Shown: positions 1 to 8,036 of the stretch, in pieces
Numbering within the stretch: the stretch's first letter is position 1
Layout: each line of letters starts with the position of its first letter
Origin: Candidatus Uhrbacteria bacterium
Lineage (GTDB): Bacteria > Patescibacteria > ABY1 > SG8-24 > UBA9934
Length of the DNA: 64,000 bases
Direction of reading: 5' to 3'
Assembly (NCBI GenBank): GCA_018664485.1
Contig: JABJOE010000002.1
Location: forward strand, 53,702 to 117,701
The notes under the pieces: generated by a model
Seen by the model: only the letters and a program-made list of their open reading frames with translations
The model's database searches: none
What the model was told of the DNA's origin: nothing
Program-made: the position numbers and the translations under genes

Positions 1-2
1 GC

Positions 3-1190
3 ATTTCACAAACAACAAAGATCGATGGCTTTCGCCCAGGTAAGGCAAACTACGAAGCTATCAAGAAAAATGTAGGAGAGATGAAGCTCTTGGAAGAGTG
101 CACCGAAGAGCTTATCCGAAACGCATTTGTAAAAGCGTCTTTGAAGGAAAATCTAGAGACTGTTGGTCAGCCATACTTCGACATGATCAAGATGGCCCCA
201 GGAAACGACATGGTTTTTACAGCAGAAGTTGCTCTCATGCCAAAAATTACAAAGCTCGCTGACTACGAAAAGCTCTCAGTAAAAAAAGAAAGTACTGAGC
301 CCTCAAAAGAACTCATCGAGCAGGCTCGCGCGGACCTTGCGCGAATGCAAACAAAAGAAGTTCGCCGGCCATCTGGAGAAAAACTTCAAAAAGGAGACAA
401 GGCTGTCATCAATCTTACAATGAAAAAGGAAGGTGTCGTGCTTGAAGGTGGCGAAGGTCGAGACCATGGTGTATATACCGGCGAAGGTCACTACATCAAG
501 GGCTTGATTGAAAAAATTATCGACATGAAAGAAGGTGACAAGCAGTCTTTCACTCTCGACTTTCCAGATGACCACTACCAGAAGCACCTAGCAGGTCAGC
601 CAATTGATTTCGAAGTTGAAGTGAAAGAAATCTTTGAACTACAGGCGCCAAAAATGGATGAAGCTTTCGCAAAGACGGTTGGATGCAAAGATCTTGCTGA
701 CTTGGAAGGTAAACTCAAAGAGAATCTAGAAAAAGAAAATATTGTTCAAGAATCTCGACGACAAGAGCAGGAAGTTCTAAAGCTCCTCGCATCAAAAACA
801 AAGTTCGAAGAAATTTCCGACCTCCTCATCAACCAGGAAATTACAAAGATGATTGAGGAGCTGAAACAGAACATCAGCAACCGCGGACTGCAGTTTGAGG
901 AATATCTAAAATCCATCAACAAAACGGTTGCCGACCTTAAGCTCGATTTAACACCTGACGCACTTACACGCGTTCAGATCGCTCTTATCCTCGCAGAGGT
1001 AACAAAGAAGGAAGAGATCGTTGTTGAAGGGAAGGAGCTAGATGAAGAAATTGACCGGATGGCAGAGCAATACAAAGACAACGAGGATGCAAAGAAGCAA
1101 ATCTTCTCTCCTCGCTACCGAGAATACGTGCAACAACAACTATCAAACCAGAAAGTTGTTACGTTGCTCAAAGGAAAGATGGTTAAGTAG
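3..1190 (+). CDS. tig: Trigger factor, 5' end outside window
   Basis: Ribosome-associated chaperone and peptidyl-prolyl isomerase that binds nascent chains at the exit tunnel. The reading frame is open from base 3 with no start codon before it, and its first visible residues contain GFRPGKA, the conserved end of the ribosome-docking N-terminal domain, so the gene begins upstream of the window. A FKBP-like domain follows (GDKAVINL..., GHYIKGLIEKI, a conserved phenylalanine run), then a helical C-terminal arm ending near QLSNQKVVTLLKGK. About 395 residues are visible, close to the usual 430. The methionine at 81 is internal. A GGCC-GAAA-GGCC hairpin with a T run follows directly. Family assignment is secure; nothing about activity is unusual in the visible part. 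Confidence 0.93.
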   Translation: MSQTTKIDGFRPGKANYEAIKKNVGEMKLLEECTEELIRNAFVKASLKENLETVGQPYFDMIKMAPGNDMVFTAEVALMPKITKLADYEKLSVKKESTEPSKELIEQARADLARMQTKEVRRPSGEKLQKGDKAVINLTMKKEGVVLEGGEGRDHGVYTGEGHYIKGLIEKIIDMKEGDKQSFTLDFPDDHYQKHLAGQPIDFEVEVKEIFELQAPKMDEAFAKTVGCKDLADLEGKLKENLEKENIVQESRRQEQEVLKLLASKTKFEEISDLLINQEITKMIEELKQNISNRGLQFEEYLKSINKTVADLKLDLTPDALTRVQIALILAEVTKKEEIVVEGKELDEEIDRMAEQYKDNEDAKKQIFSPRYREYVQQQLSNQKVVTLLKGKMVK

Positions 1191-1210
1191 AAGACTTAAT
1201 CCGGGAAAAC

Positions 1211-1229
1211 GGGCCGAAAGGCCTTTTTT
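1211..1229 (+). terminator. Rho-independent terminator after tig
   Basis: GGCC, GAAA loop, GGCC, then six T residues, starting 21 bases after the tig stop codon. Confidence 0.85.
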
Positions 1230-1311
1230 CTTTTGGTATTGAAGTAATCGCTTAACAGTAGTAAAAAGGGATTAGAAATCTAACAAAGGGGGGAGGCCCT
1301 TCTTTTATTTT

Positions 1312-2325
1312 ATGGATGTCATTGCAACAATTCGAAAAATGCCATACTACACAGAGCGAAATGCGCGCATGATCGATGCGGGCGTGGATGCGTTTCGCGT
1401 AAAGTGCTCGCATGTAAGTATCCCCGAAATTTCATCAGCTCTTCAGGCGGCTCGTCAGCAGATAGATGCCAGTGGTCGACAGGTAAAACTCTTGGCAGAC
1501 CTTCCGGAGGCAAAGCTTCGCCTTGGAGACTTTCCTCAAGAACAGATGGAGGTTGAAAAAGATGTTGATTTTAGATTTTTGCACGGCCCTGAGTCCTCCG
1601 ACCCAAGCGCCTACATACCGTTCACTACGCCCGCGCTCGCACAGCATCTTAAAATTGGGGATCGTTTCTATATTGGAGACGGTCATCTCGAGCTTGAAGT
1701 GACCGACATTCACAGTCCAAATGAATTCATCGCCCGCAGCGTCTCAAACGGAACGCTCACCCGGCGAGCAAGCATCACTGTTCCGAGCCTGATGGATCAG
1801 CTCGATCACATCGTTCCTGAAATCGATGACATTATCGCAGAACTTCCAAAGAGTAAGCCGGACCTAGTGTCCTTTTCGTTCGTTCGCAACCAGGCAATGC
1901 TACACACGCTCATGGACAAGCTCCTTGCCGTCACAACACCGCAGTGGCGGCCGATGGTTATCGCTAAAATAGAATCTGCGGAAGGTGTAAAGAATGTTGA
2001 TGAGATTTTAGAGGTATGCCATGGCATAATGATTGCGCGCGGAGACCTGGCGCTCAACATTCCGTTCGAGCAACTCGGCCTTATTCAAAAAAAGCTCGTT
2101 GCAAAAGCTCGTCAGGCTGGAAAGTATGTCATTGTAGCAACCGGTGCACTTGAGTCAATGCTATATACCTCAATGCCATCACGAGCGGGAATCTTAGACG
2201 TAACGAATAGCTGCCTTGATGGTGCGTCTGCAATAATGCTTTGTCCTGAAACCGCTCACAATAAGAATCCTGAGCGTGTCGTGCAAGTTGCGCACAAAAT
2301 AATTGCTGCGGTTGAAAACCCCTAA
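1312..2325 (+). CDS. Divergent pyruvate kinase-like protein without C-terminal domain
   Basis: 337 residues that align by motif with the A and B domains of pyruvate kinase (phosphoenolpyruvate + ADP to pyruvate + ATP). Visible motifs are FRVKCSH where the family has R-L-N-F-S-H, LLADLPEAKLRLG for the usual LLDTKGPEIRTG, FYIGDGHLEL in the B domain, MVIAKIESAEGVKNVDEI with the catalytic lysine and Mg-binding glutamate, MIARGDLALNIP with the aspartate, and VATGALESM with the threonine. The asparagine of the first motif is lysine, MLSGETA has become MLCPETA, and the roughly 120-residue C-terminal allosteric domain is missing. I infer a diverged or altered-specificity enzyme. A stretch AAGGG-GGGAGG-CCCTT followed by T-rich sequence lies just before the ATG and contains a Shine-Dalgarno-like GGGAGG. 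Confidence 0.75.
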   Translation: MDVIATIRKMPYYTERNARMIDAGVDAFRVKCSHVSIPEISSALQAARQQIDASGRQVKLLADLPEAKLRLGDFPQEQMEVEKDVDFRFLHGPESSDPSAYIPFTTPALAQHLKIGDRFYIGDGHLELEVTDIHSPNEFIARSVSNGTLTRRASITVPSLMDQLDHIVPEIDDIIAELPKSKPDLVSFSFVRNQAMLHTLMDKLLAVTTPQWRPMVIAKIESAEGVKNVDEILEVCHGIMIARGDLALNIPFEQLGLIQKKLVAKARQAGKYVIVATGALESMLYTSMPSRAGILDVTNSCLDGASAIMLCPETAHNKNPERVVQVAHKIIAAVENP

Positions 2326-2358
2326 GGTATACTGGTATCAAATACGTAAATTCAAACT

Positions 2359-3129
2359 ATGCTTACAACAAAAAAAATGGCCGAACACATAGCTCGTTTG
2401 GCTGGCGCAGAACTTACAAAGAAATCAACAAGCCTAACCCAAGGAGACGTTTCATTTAAAAAGCATGGCGAAACCGTTACTCGCATTGATCGCGAGATAA
2501 ACACTTTTATTATCAACGAGCTTGAAGCTCATTTTCCAGACCACGACATTATTACCGAAGAGGCCGACGCTATCGACGGCAACGGAGAGCATAAGCGTTG
2601 GTTTGTAGACCCGATTGACGGAACAAATAACTTCGTACGCCAAATCCCACTTTACTGTGTATCAATTGGGTATGAGCAAGACCGTGTGCTGACGGTCGGG
2701 GCAATCTTTGACCCCGTCCACCAAGTTCTTTACAGCGGAGAACGTGGGAAGGGGGCCTTCGCGAACGACAAGGCGCTACACGTCACAAAACAAACCGCTC
2801 TGGATAACGCAATGATCTTTGAGGGTCATGGGTACCCTCCAGAACACCAGGCACAGCACAGCAAGGTCGTTTCGCGTATCAATTCGTCGTCTTCAAACCG
2901 CAGAGAGATCGGAACTGCAGCACTTATGCTCGCATACCTCGCCCAGGGACGTGCAGACGGAATGATCCTCACAGGAACCAAGCCTTGGGACTGTGCTGCC
3001 GGAGCCGTTCTCGTACGTGAGGCAGGAGGAAGGGTTACAAACTTCAAAGGAGACGACTGGACACCCTCAGATAACATGATAGTTGCATCAAATGGCTTGA
3101 TTCACGATCAGCTTCTTGAGCTTCTATGA
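2359..3129 (+). CDS. Inositol monophosphatase-family phosphatase
   Basis: 256-residue Mg-dependent, Li-sensitive type sugar/inositol phosphatase. The metal-binding signature is intact: the EE pair in IITEEADA, then WFVDPIDGTNNF, and near the C-terminus KPWDCAAGAVLVREAGGRVTNF, where the aspartate after W completes the site. Length is typical of SuhB/CysQ relatives. The substrate cannot be told from sequence. Its TGA overlaps the ATG of the DUF167 gene (ATGA), so the two are translationally coupled. It starts 33 bases after the pyruvate kinase-like gene and probably shares its transcript. Confidence 0.88.
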   Translation: MLTTKKMAEHIARLAGAELTKKSTSLTQGDVSFKKHGETVTRIDREINTFIINELEAHFPDHDIITEEADAIDGNGEHKRWFVDPIDGTNNFVRQIPLYCVSIGYEQDRVLTVGAIFDPVHQVLYSGERGKGAFANDKALHVTKQTALDNAMIFEGHGYPPEHQAQHSKVVSRINSSSSNRREIGTAALMLAYLAQGRADGMILTGTKPWDCAAGAVLVREAGGRVTNFKGDDWTPSDNMIVASNGLIHDQLLELL

Positions 3130-3380
3130 TCCTCACGGTCCAAGTAAAGCCTGGGGCGAGCAAAACGAAGGTTGTAAGCTGGCGAGATGAAGGAACTGTC
3201 GTAATCGCCCTTGCAGCACCCCCTGTAGACGGAAAAGCGAACCGTGCACTGATCGTATTCCTGTCAAAACAACTAAGAGTAGCAAAAAGCCTAATAACAA
3301 TAAAACGCGGCCAGTCAGGTCGCGTAAAACATATTGAACTTCCAGACGGCACAAGTCTTGATCACTTAACCGGATCGTGA
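3126..3380 (+). CDS. DUF167 / YggU-family protein
   Basis: 84-residue small basic protein of the UPF0235 family. Its signature VKPGASKTKV near the N-terminus and APPVDGKANRALIVFLSKQL in the middle is diagnostic. The molecular role of the family is not established. It overlaps the preceding phosphatase by four bases and runs convergently into yidD, overlapping its last codons by 19 bases, so no room is left for a terminator between them. Confidence 0.88.
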   Translation: MILTVQVKPGASKTKVVSWRDEGTVVIALAAPPVDGKANRALIVFLSKQLRVAKSLITIKRGQSGRVKHIELPDGTSLDHLTGS

Positions 3381-3598
3381 CCGCCCTTGCCCCACGGATG
3401 ACATCGCACGATTCTCTTTACCCCCTTTATCGATCCGATAACTATTCCGTATTTTAAAATCGACTGTCGGGTGTACTCAGAGCAAGTGGGGTGAAACTTA
3501 CAAACTCCATATGGAAAAAGTGGCCGAAGCCACCCATGATCTCCCGAGAGAGTGCGTTGATATACAGATATTATAAATGCCGCCAGCCCTCGCATCAT
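3362..3598 (-). CDS. yidD: Membrane protein insertion efficiency factor YidD
   Basis: 78 residues with the family core YQRTLSGDHGWLRPLFPYGVCKFHPTCSEYTRQSI and the ending IVRCHPWGKGGHDPV, including the conserved cysteines. YidD is a peripheral membrane protein thought to help YidC-dependent insertion. Its ATG overlaps the rnpA stop codon (ATGA), giving the order rpmH-rnpA-yidD seen in many bacteria. The yidC gene that normally follows is not here; a convergent DUF167 gene takes its place. Confidence 0.93.
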   Translation of the reverse strand: MMRGLAAFIISVYQRTLSGDHGWLRPLFPYGVCKFHPTCSEYTRQSILKYGIVIGSIKGVKRIVRCHPWGKGGHDPVK

Positions 3599-3936
3599 AC
3601 AACGAGTTTTGCTTTTTTGAGCACGCCCATGAGGCGTTCTTTTTTTGCGTCGTAGTCTAGGTCAAGCGCGCCCTTAGACGTAAGTAGCATCACATCCATA
3701 CCTGGCTTGATACCAGTAAGATTAGTGCGAATAATCTCGCGATACTGACGACGCACGCGATTACGTTTCACAGCACTCTTGTGAACCTTGATTCCAACAA
3801 CAACCGCAAACCTTGAGTCCGTACCGCCATTTGGACGAAACTTTACTCCGCAAACAGAATCGAAAACGCTCCGACCCTTCTTTAGGGTCAGCTTCACATC
3901 CTTCTCGTGTCGTAGTCTATTTTTTTGTTCAAACAT
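3595..3936 (-). CDS. rnpA: Ribonuclease P protein component
   Basis: 113-residue basic protein that binds the RNase P RNA and helps 5' processing of tRNA precursors. The N-terminal NRLRHEKDVKLTLKKGRSVF, the RFAVVVGIKVHKSAVKRNRVRRQYREIIR core with its RNR motif, and the length are canonical. It starts 38 bases after rpmH and overlaps yidD, forming a leftward operon that diverges from dnaA. Confidence 0.95.
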   Translation of the reverse strand: MFEQKNRLRHEKDVKLTLKKGRSVFDSVCGVKFRPNGGTDSRFAVVVGIKVHKSAVKRNRVRRQYREIIRTNLTGIKPGMDVMLLTSKGALDLDYDAKKERLMGVLKKAKLVV

Positions 3937-3974
3937 ACAAACAAAGTGGGCGGGTAAATCCCGTCCACTTTATC

Positions 3975-4127
3975 TTATCTCGCTCGAGCTGCAACCGCCA
4001 GTCTCTTACGACCTTTGGCCATGCGGCGCTTGAGAAGCGCCCGTCCGGTTTTCGTTCTCATTCGTGCTCGGAAACCGTGTTTACGCGCTCGGCGACGTTT
4101 CTTTGGTTGATACGTGCGCTTAGGCAT
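3975..4127 (-). CDS. rpmH: 50S ribosomal protein L34
   Basis: 50 residues, beginning MPKRTYQPKKRRRARKHGF and containing ARMRTKTGRALLKRRMAKGR, the L34 signature. L34 is a late-assembling large-subunit protein made almost entirely of basic residues. It is the first gene of the leftward rpmH-rnpA-yidD cluster and is separated from dnaA by about 300 bases of divergent regulatory sequence, the classic arrangement near a bacterial origin. Confidence 0.96.
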   Translation of the reverse strand: MPKRTYQPKKRRRARKHGFRARMRTKTGRALLKRRMAKGRKRLAVAARAR

Positions 4128-4426
4128 AATATTTTCTAATCGATGCCGCCCCCAAGCGGTTATTCGAATGTATTCTTCACAGCGGTACAGTGCGCTGCGT
4201 GGGGAGGAAAGAAAAACCCCTTAATCTTAGGTTTAATCTCCTACAAAGTGACCTGAGGCTATCATGCCTACCTAAAAACGTCAAGGCTCTTGACCTGCCG
4301 TGGATAACTTTCATTTCATCCCCTGTCTGTCCACAGAGTACTCACAAACCCTTAAAAACAAGGGCTTGTAGCCTGTGGATATCTGGGATACTATGCAAAC
4401 CGTCGTTATACGTTGTGATTTTTTCT
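4128..4426. promoter_or_regulatory. rpmH-dnaA divergent control region with DnaA-box-like sites
   Basis: Non-coding region between divergent rpmH and dnaA. Two 9-mers differ by one base from the DnaA box TTATCCACA on the complementary strand: CGTGGATAA at 4299-4307 and TGTGGATAT at 4374-4382. A GTCCACAG stretch lies at 4329-4336. This suggests DnaA-dependent autoregulation of dnaA and possibly part of the origin. A long frame is open from 4190 into dnaA, but its N-terminal part looks non-coding. Confidence 0.55.
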
Positions 4427-5827
4427 ATGAATACACATGAACTTTGGCAGGCTGCGCTCGGTGAGCTCGAATTGAAGCTGAGCAAAGCACACTTTACTAC
4501 ATGGTTCCGTAACACTTTTATTATTGAGTACGATAAACACCAAGTTACCGTTGGTGTTCCAAACACTTTTACAAAAGCATGGCTTGAGAAGAAATATCAC
4601 AAAGATATTCTAAATGCCATTCAAAATATTACTGAACACCCAATAAAAGGCCTTGGTTATCGTGTTGAAACACGTGCAAGCACACCCGTACCGGTTGTTT
4701 TGAAGGAAGTAGAGCCAGAACCAGCGCCGGCACCAACACATCCAATCAACGCATCTTACGAATCGCTTGGATTTACATCGCGAGAAGAGTCTCCACGTTC
4801 ATCTACTGCGATTAATAGCAGCTACACATTCGATTCATTCGTTGTTGGTAAGCAAAACGAGCTCGCACACGCAGCAGCACAGGCGGTTGCAGCACATCCA
4901 GGTGGCACATATAACCCTGTGTTTGTTTACGGAGACGTCGGGCTTGGAAAAACACACCTTCTCCAGGCAATTGGGAACTCAATGCTCCAGCGCAATCCAA
5001 ATGCGCGTGTTCTATACGCAAGCTGTGAGCAGTTCACAAATGATTTCATCCACGCCGTCAGAACTGGGCGCGCAAAAGCATTTAAAGACCGATACCGAAC
5101 AGTAGACCTTCTATTAATAGACGATATTCAATTCATTACTGGAAAAGAAGGTACTCAAGAAGAGTTTTTCCACACATTTAACACACTTCACCAAGACAAT
5201 AAGCAGATAGTTATCTGTTCAGACCGGCCACCAAAAGCAATTGCGGCTCTTGAAAAGCGACTTCTCTCAAGGCTTGAGTGGGGAATGCTCGTAGACGTTG
5301 GAGCTCCGGACCTTGAAACACGAATTGCTATCTTGCAACTGAAGTGTCAAAACAAAACAATCAGCCTTGGGCGAGACACCCTTCAATATATTGCCTCAAA
5401 TATTCAGTCTAATGTTCGAGAGCTAGAAGGTGCTCTCAACAAAATTGTCGCAGTTCACCAGTTTAAAAACATCCAGCCAAGCCTCGAGACAATCATCCCA
5501 ATAATTGATAGTTTCGACGTAAATACTATCAAAAAGACGGTTTCTCCAAAGCACATCATCCAGACAGTTACGGAATACTTCGACATTTCAATTGAAGACG
5601 TCCTTGGGAAAAGTCGAGAGAAGAGGCTGGCCTTTCCGCGCCAAATCATCATGTACCTCCTTCGTGAAGAGATGAGTATTTCATACCCTTCAATCGGTAC
5701 AGAGCTTGGTGGGCGAGACCACACAACGGCGATGCATGCCTACAGCAAAATTGCGAAGATCCTAAAGGATGACGACCAACTGAATCGTGATCTGGATCTG
5801 ATCAAACAGAAAATGTACGCCGGATAA
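4427..5827 (+). CDS. dnaA: Chromosomal replication initiator DnaA
   Basis: 466 residues from the ATG at 4427, chosen because the protein then begins MNTHELWQAALGELELKLSK as domain I should. Domain I (to about 85) contains FTTWFRNTFI. A proline-rich linker follows, then the AAA+ domain with Walker A GDVGLGKTH near residue 170 and Walker B LLLIDDIQF near 228. The DNA-binding domain IV has GGRDHTTAMHAYSKI near 427, the DnaA-box recognition signature. DnaA-ATP opens the origin. The gene sits between rpmH and dnaN, flanked on both sides by DnaA-box-like sites. All key motifs are intact. Confidence 0.97.
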   Translation: MNTHELWQAALGELELKLSKAHFTTWFRNTFIIEYDKHQVTVGVPNTFTKAWLEKKYHKDILNAIQNITEHPIKGLGYRVETRASTPVPVVLKEVEPEPAPAPTHPINASYESLGFTSREESPRSSTAINSSYTFDSFVVGKQNELAHAAAQAVAAHPGGTYNPVFVYGDVGLGKTHLLQAIGNSMLQRNPNARVLYASCEQFTNDFIHAVRTGRAKAFKDRYRTVDLLLIDDIQFITGKEGTQEEFFHTFNTLHQDNKQIVICSDRPPKAIAALEKRLLSRLEWGMLVDVGAPDLETRIAILQLKCQNKTISLGRDTLQYIASNIQSNVRELEGALNKIVAVHQFKNIQPSLETIIPIIDSFDVNTIKKTVSPKHIIQTVTEYFDISIEDVLGKSREKRLAFPRQIIMYLLREEMSISYPSIGTELGGRDHTTAMHAYSKIAKILKDDDQLNRDLDLIKQKMYAG

Positions 5828-6100
5828 ATCCCCAACTGTGGGTAGCCTGGGTACAACCCTGCCCAAAACCTGCTGACATCTCTGTTGAAAACCTTGGGGA
5901 CAAGTGAGGATAAGTGTAGCGGCCAAAACCGGCATTAAACCTATCCACACTTCTCACAGAGACTGTGAACAAAAAAGTCGTGAGTTATCAGCAGGAGGTC
6001 GCCGCGAAGCCTCGCCAAAATAACGACTTATCCCAACTGTCCACAGGCCTTATTACTACTACTGTGATTATTTCTTACTTATTTACCTAAAAAAGACAAC
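5828..6100. other. Candidate replication origin (oriC) between dnaA and dnaN
   Basis: 273 bases without a gene. They hold CTATCCACA at 5941-5949 (one mismatch to the DnaA box), several weaker relatives (TGAGGATAA at 5905-5913, TTATCCCAA at 6028-6036, CTGTCCACA at 6037-6045) and an AT-rich stretch from about 6050 to 6090 that could be the unwinding element. Placement next to dnaA and dnaN agrees. A cumulative GC-skew minimum would be needed for proof. Confidence 0.55.
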
Positions 6101-7243
6101 ATGAAGCTCTCGTGTACAAAAGAGAACCTCGCACAGGGTCTCTCTATAACAAGTCACGTCAGCACTAAGAACATGAATCTTCCGATTCTGAACAATGTTC
6201 TAATACGTGCTGATGCTGGAGGGCTCAAACTAATCTCAACAAATCTTGAGATTGCAATTACATGTTCGATCCGTGCGAAGGTTGAACAGCAAGGAGAATA
6301 CACAGTTCCATCAAAGTTGTTCTATGACTTTGTGAACCTACTGCCAAACGAACCAGTTGATATAGATCTTCACGACGACGGTTTGTTTATATCTTGCGCA
6401 AGCGCGAAGACAACCCTTAAGGGAATGGACGCTTCAGAGTTTCCACTTGTTCCACCGGTTCAAGCAAAAGAATCTTATGAGGTACCTGTTGCAAGCCTGG
6501 CTAAAGGATTATCTCGAACGTTATTTGCGACAGCTACAAACGAGTCCCGGCCGGAGCTCACAGGACTACTTCTTTCAATTCACCACCCAAGCGCTGGCGT
6601 AGGTACACTTACTCTTGCTGCAACGGACAGCTACCGACTTGCGGAGTATGTGCTCGCAATTAAAACGACGCACAACGAGCCACGAGAGGTCATAGTGCCG
6701 TCTCGTACCCTCTCTGAGCTATCTCGCATCCTTTCGGTATTCAAAGACGATGTAGAGGCACCTGAGAGCGTTTCGCTAGAGCTCTCTGACAACCAGGCAG
6801 TATTCCGATATGGATCAGTGGAATTGATTTCAAGAACTATCGACGGAAACTACCCTGATTATCGGCAAATTATCCCAACAGAATTCAAGACAGATGTTTT
6901 TGTAGATCGGTCTGAAACCATTCAGGCGATTAAGAGCGCAAGTCTTTTTGCAAAAAACGGACTCTTTGATGTTCAGGTTAATATGGACCCGGCGCAGAAG
7001 ATGGTTCAGCTGTCGGCTCAAGACGCGACGCGCGGAGAAAATTCAGTATCGGTAAAGTCTGACGAAGCTACCGGCGAGATCAACTCAATGGTTCTAAACT
7101 ACCGATATCTTCTCGACGGACTTCAGGCTGCAGGAACTCAGGGAGTACAGGTTCAAATGATTGATGCGATGAACCCATGTGTTATTCGTCCAACGGGAGA
7201 GGGGGATAAGTATCAGTACATCGTGATGCCTATCCGGCAGTAG
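6101..7243 (+). CDS. dnaN: DNA polymerase III beta sliding clamp
   Basis: 380 residues, the normal length for the three-domain clamp. The N-terminus MKLSCTKENLAQGLSITSHVSTKNMNLPILNNVLI, the central LAATDSYRLAEY and the terminus YIVMPIRQ are family hallmarks. Two clamps form a ring that holds the polymerase on DNA and binds partner clamp motifs. Directly downstream the same frame stays open for 70 further codons, which is discussed separately. Confidence 0.96.
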   Translation: MKLSCTKENLAQGLSITSHVSTKNMNLPILNNVLIRADAGGLKLISTNLEIAITCSIRAKVEQQGEYTVPSKLFYDFVNLLPNEPVDIDLHDDGLFISCASAKTTLKGMDASEFPLVPPVQAKESYEVPVASLAKGLSRTLFATATNESRPELTGLLLSIHHPSAGVGTLTLAATDSYRLAEYVLAIKTTHNEPREVIVPSRTLSELSRILSVFKDDVEAPESVSLELSDNQAVFRYGSVELISRTIDGNYPDYRQIIPTEFKTDVFVDRSETIQAIKSASLFAKNGLFDVQVNMDPAQKMVQLSAQDATRGENSVSVKSDEATGEINSMVLNYRYLLDGLQAAGTQGVQVQMIDAMNPCVIRPTGEGDKYQYIVMPIRQ

Positions 7244-7312
7244 GAAATTATCCAGGCGGCGTATTTCTGGCTTGTCGGGTCCCAGCTGCTCGTCACCGTA
7301 CGGGGAGGTACA

Positions 7313-7459
7313 ATTCCTCACAGCTTTCCCAACGCACCAAAACCACGTCCACCTGAAAAATTTCCCGTAACAACTTTAAAATATAACGATGCCCCTACGA
7401 GATATTCGTTTGGGGTATTTGTTGTCCAGGGAGCAAGACACCAGAAGAACTATTTTTAA
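7313..7459 (+). CDS. Possible 48-residue ORF with ATT start after dnaN
   Basis: A very strong Shine-Dalgarno sequence, GGGGAGG at 7302-7308, is followed four bases later by ATT and 48 open codons to TAA. No ATG, GTG or TTG occurs in this frame. ATT starts are known for infC but are rare. The protein would be proline-rich at first and then FPVTTLKYNDAPTRYSFGVF. I do not recognise it. The SD could instead be chance, and the open frame might be a relic. Confidence 0.25.
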   Translation: MPHSFPNAPKPRPPEKFPVTTLKYNDAPTRYSFGVFVVQGARHQKNYF

Positions 7460-7467
7460 ATGCAGCG

Positions 7468-7498
7468 ACACCCACGGCGAGAGAATCGTCGTGGGTGT
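7468..7498 (-). terminator. Terminator of the 7525-7836 gene
   Basis: Perfect 9-bp arms ACACCCACG/CGTGGGTGT around a GCGAGAGAATCGT loop region, just past the stop codon of the leftward membrane-protein gene. On the minus strand it is followed by a weak T-rich stretch. Confidence 0.6.
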
Positions 7499-7524
7499 TT
7501 AGGTTGGCGCGGCGCGACAACGGC

Positions 7525-7836
7525 TCAAGGGTCCGTCTCAGAAGTGTCGGGCGAGAGACTTGCCGCGACGACCAGCCCCACATAGAACCCAATCACACAA
7601 AAGATGACAGACAAGAACACTACAGGGGGAGCGTCCCTACCAAGAATCAGGAGGGCGGCGATCCAGGACAGGAAGGAAATGCCAGCCGCTGCAAGAATGG
7701 GGAAGTCAACGAATGGTTTGCTCCGATCACTGGCATCCAAATAGACGGAAGTAGCAACCAGGAACATGGTGATCACGGGAGCGACACCAAGCGACAGAAA
7801 TTTAATAGCTAGAGAAAAAAGCTCTAAAGTTTCCAC
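7525..7836 (-). CDS. Small membrane protein of unknown function
   Basis: 103 residues starting at GTG (7836), with AGGA five bases upstream. Three hydrophobic segments (about residues 12-32, 48-66 and 70-92) make it an integral membrane protein, with an acidic tail SPDTSETDP. I do not recognise a family. It is one of several isolated, GC-richer genes in this window with their own promoter-like sequence (TTGACG at 7910-7915 reading left) and hairpin terminator. No neighbour suggests a role. Confidence 0.6.
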   Translation of the reverse strand: METLELFSLAIKFLSLGVAPVITMFLVATSVYLDASDRSKPFVDFPILAAAGISFLSWIAALLILGRDAPPVVFLSVIFCVIGFYVGLVVAASLSPDTSETDP

Positions 7837-7991
7837 GCAAATCCTACGGACAGATGTTTGTAAGGTCCTGAAAGCCAGGATTGCGACGTTAACAAAAAAA
7901 GAGGCGCGCCGTCAAAGACTCGCTCCTCAATTAATTCCGCCAAAACTACATCTAATCGGAAAAACTCCACGCACAAATTGTAAAAGCAAGC

Positions 7992-8023
7992 GCGCCCGCT
8001 ACGAGAGAACTCGTTGCGGGCGC
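7992..8023 (-). terminator. Terminator of the 8037-8423 gene
   Basis: 8-bp arms GCGCCCGC/GCGGGCGC with inner ACGA/TCGT pairing, followed on the minus strand by a T-rich run. Its loop and flank resemble the hairpin at 7468-7498. Confidence 0.65.
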
Positions 8024-8036
8024 TTAGGTCGAGGGG

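Noticed and set aside
4190..4426. Extended N-terminus of DnaA from an upstream ATG
   Set aside because: The extra 79 residues show no domain I features, and the frame passes through DnaA-box-like sites; MNTHELWQA at 4427 is the family start.
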